Assembly (NCBI GenBank): GCA_025935735.1
Contig: JAICUS010000424.1
Span: forward strand, 1 to 5,440
Length of the DNA stretch: 5,440 nt
Direction: 5' to 3'
Origin: Solirubrobacteraceae bacterium
GTDB lineage: Bacteria > Actinomycetota > Thermoleophilia > Solirubrobacterales > Solirubrobacteraceae
In this document: in pieces, positions 5,039 to 5,440 of the stretch
How the letters are laid out: each line of letters starts with the position of its first letter
How positions within the stretch are numbered: the stretch's first letter is position 1
The notes under the pieces: generated by a model
What the model was told of the DNA's origin: nothing
Databases searched by the model: none
Seen by the model: the letters and a program-made list of their open reading frames with translations, nothing else
Position numbers and translations under genes: made by a program

Positions 5039-5440
<402 letters not shown>

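Overview
High-GC (roughly 70 %) bacterial chromosome, most likely from the phylum Actinomycetota. A Thermoleophilia / Solirubrobacterales-type member is my best guess, but this is inference. The clues are strongly GC-biased third positions, start regions with TANNNT -10 boxes and no Shine-Dalgarno (leaderless or near-leaderless genes), a MurA with Asp in place of the catalytic Cys, and an exact Gram-positive-type LexA box. The HisG/HisZ split enzyme is not what is usual in the better-studied actinobacteria, which points to an early-branching class.

Layout. Positions 1-2586 (minus strand) hold a tightly packed run murA > hisZ > hisG, with hisG cut by the window edge. Both junctions are 4-nt GTGA overlaps. 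A gap of only 27 bp separates murA from a divergent plus-strand pair: a COG2316-like HD-domain hydrolase (2614-3198), coupled by a TGATG overlap to a divergent isocitrate dehydrogenase-like enzyme (3198-4307). The gap contains overlapping, oppositely oriented -10 candidates. Positions 4308-4850 are mostly intergenic, with GC-rich hairpins and several short palindromes. They also hold a probable small unrecognised gene (about 4485/4497-4739) whose start lies at a LexA/SOS-type operator. From 4808 to the right edge, on the minus strand, lies the 3' end of a ribosomal RNA operon: the last ~400 nt of 23S rRNA, a ~69-nt spacer, 5S rRNA and a hairpin terminator. This operon converges on the plus-strand genes.

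How the parts work together. murA (first step of peptidoglycan precursor synthesis) is transcribed with the two subunits of the first enzyme of histidine synthesis; overlapping starts should keep HisZ and HisG production balanced. The HD hydrolase and the dehydrogenase are translationally coupled, but no biochemical link is obvious. The most notable element is the SOS-box-controlled small ORF between the dehydrogenase and the rRNA operon. It is a candidate DNA-damage-inducible small protein or RNA with no family I can recognise.
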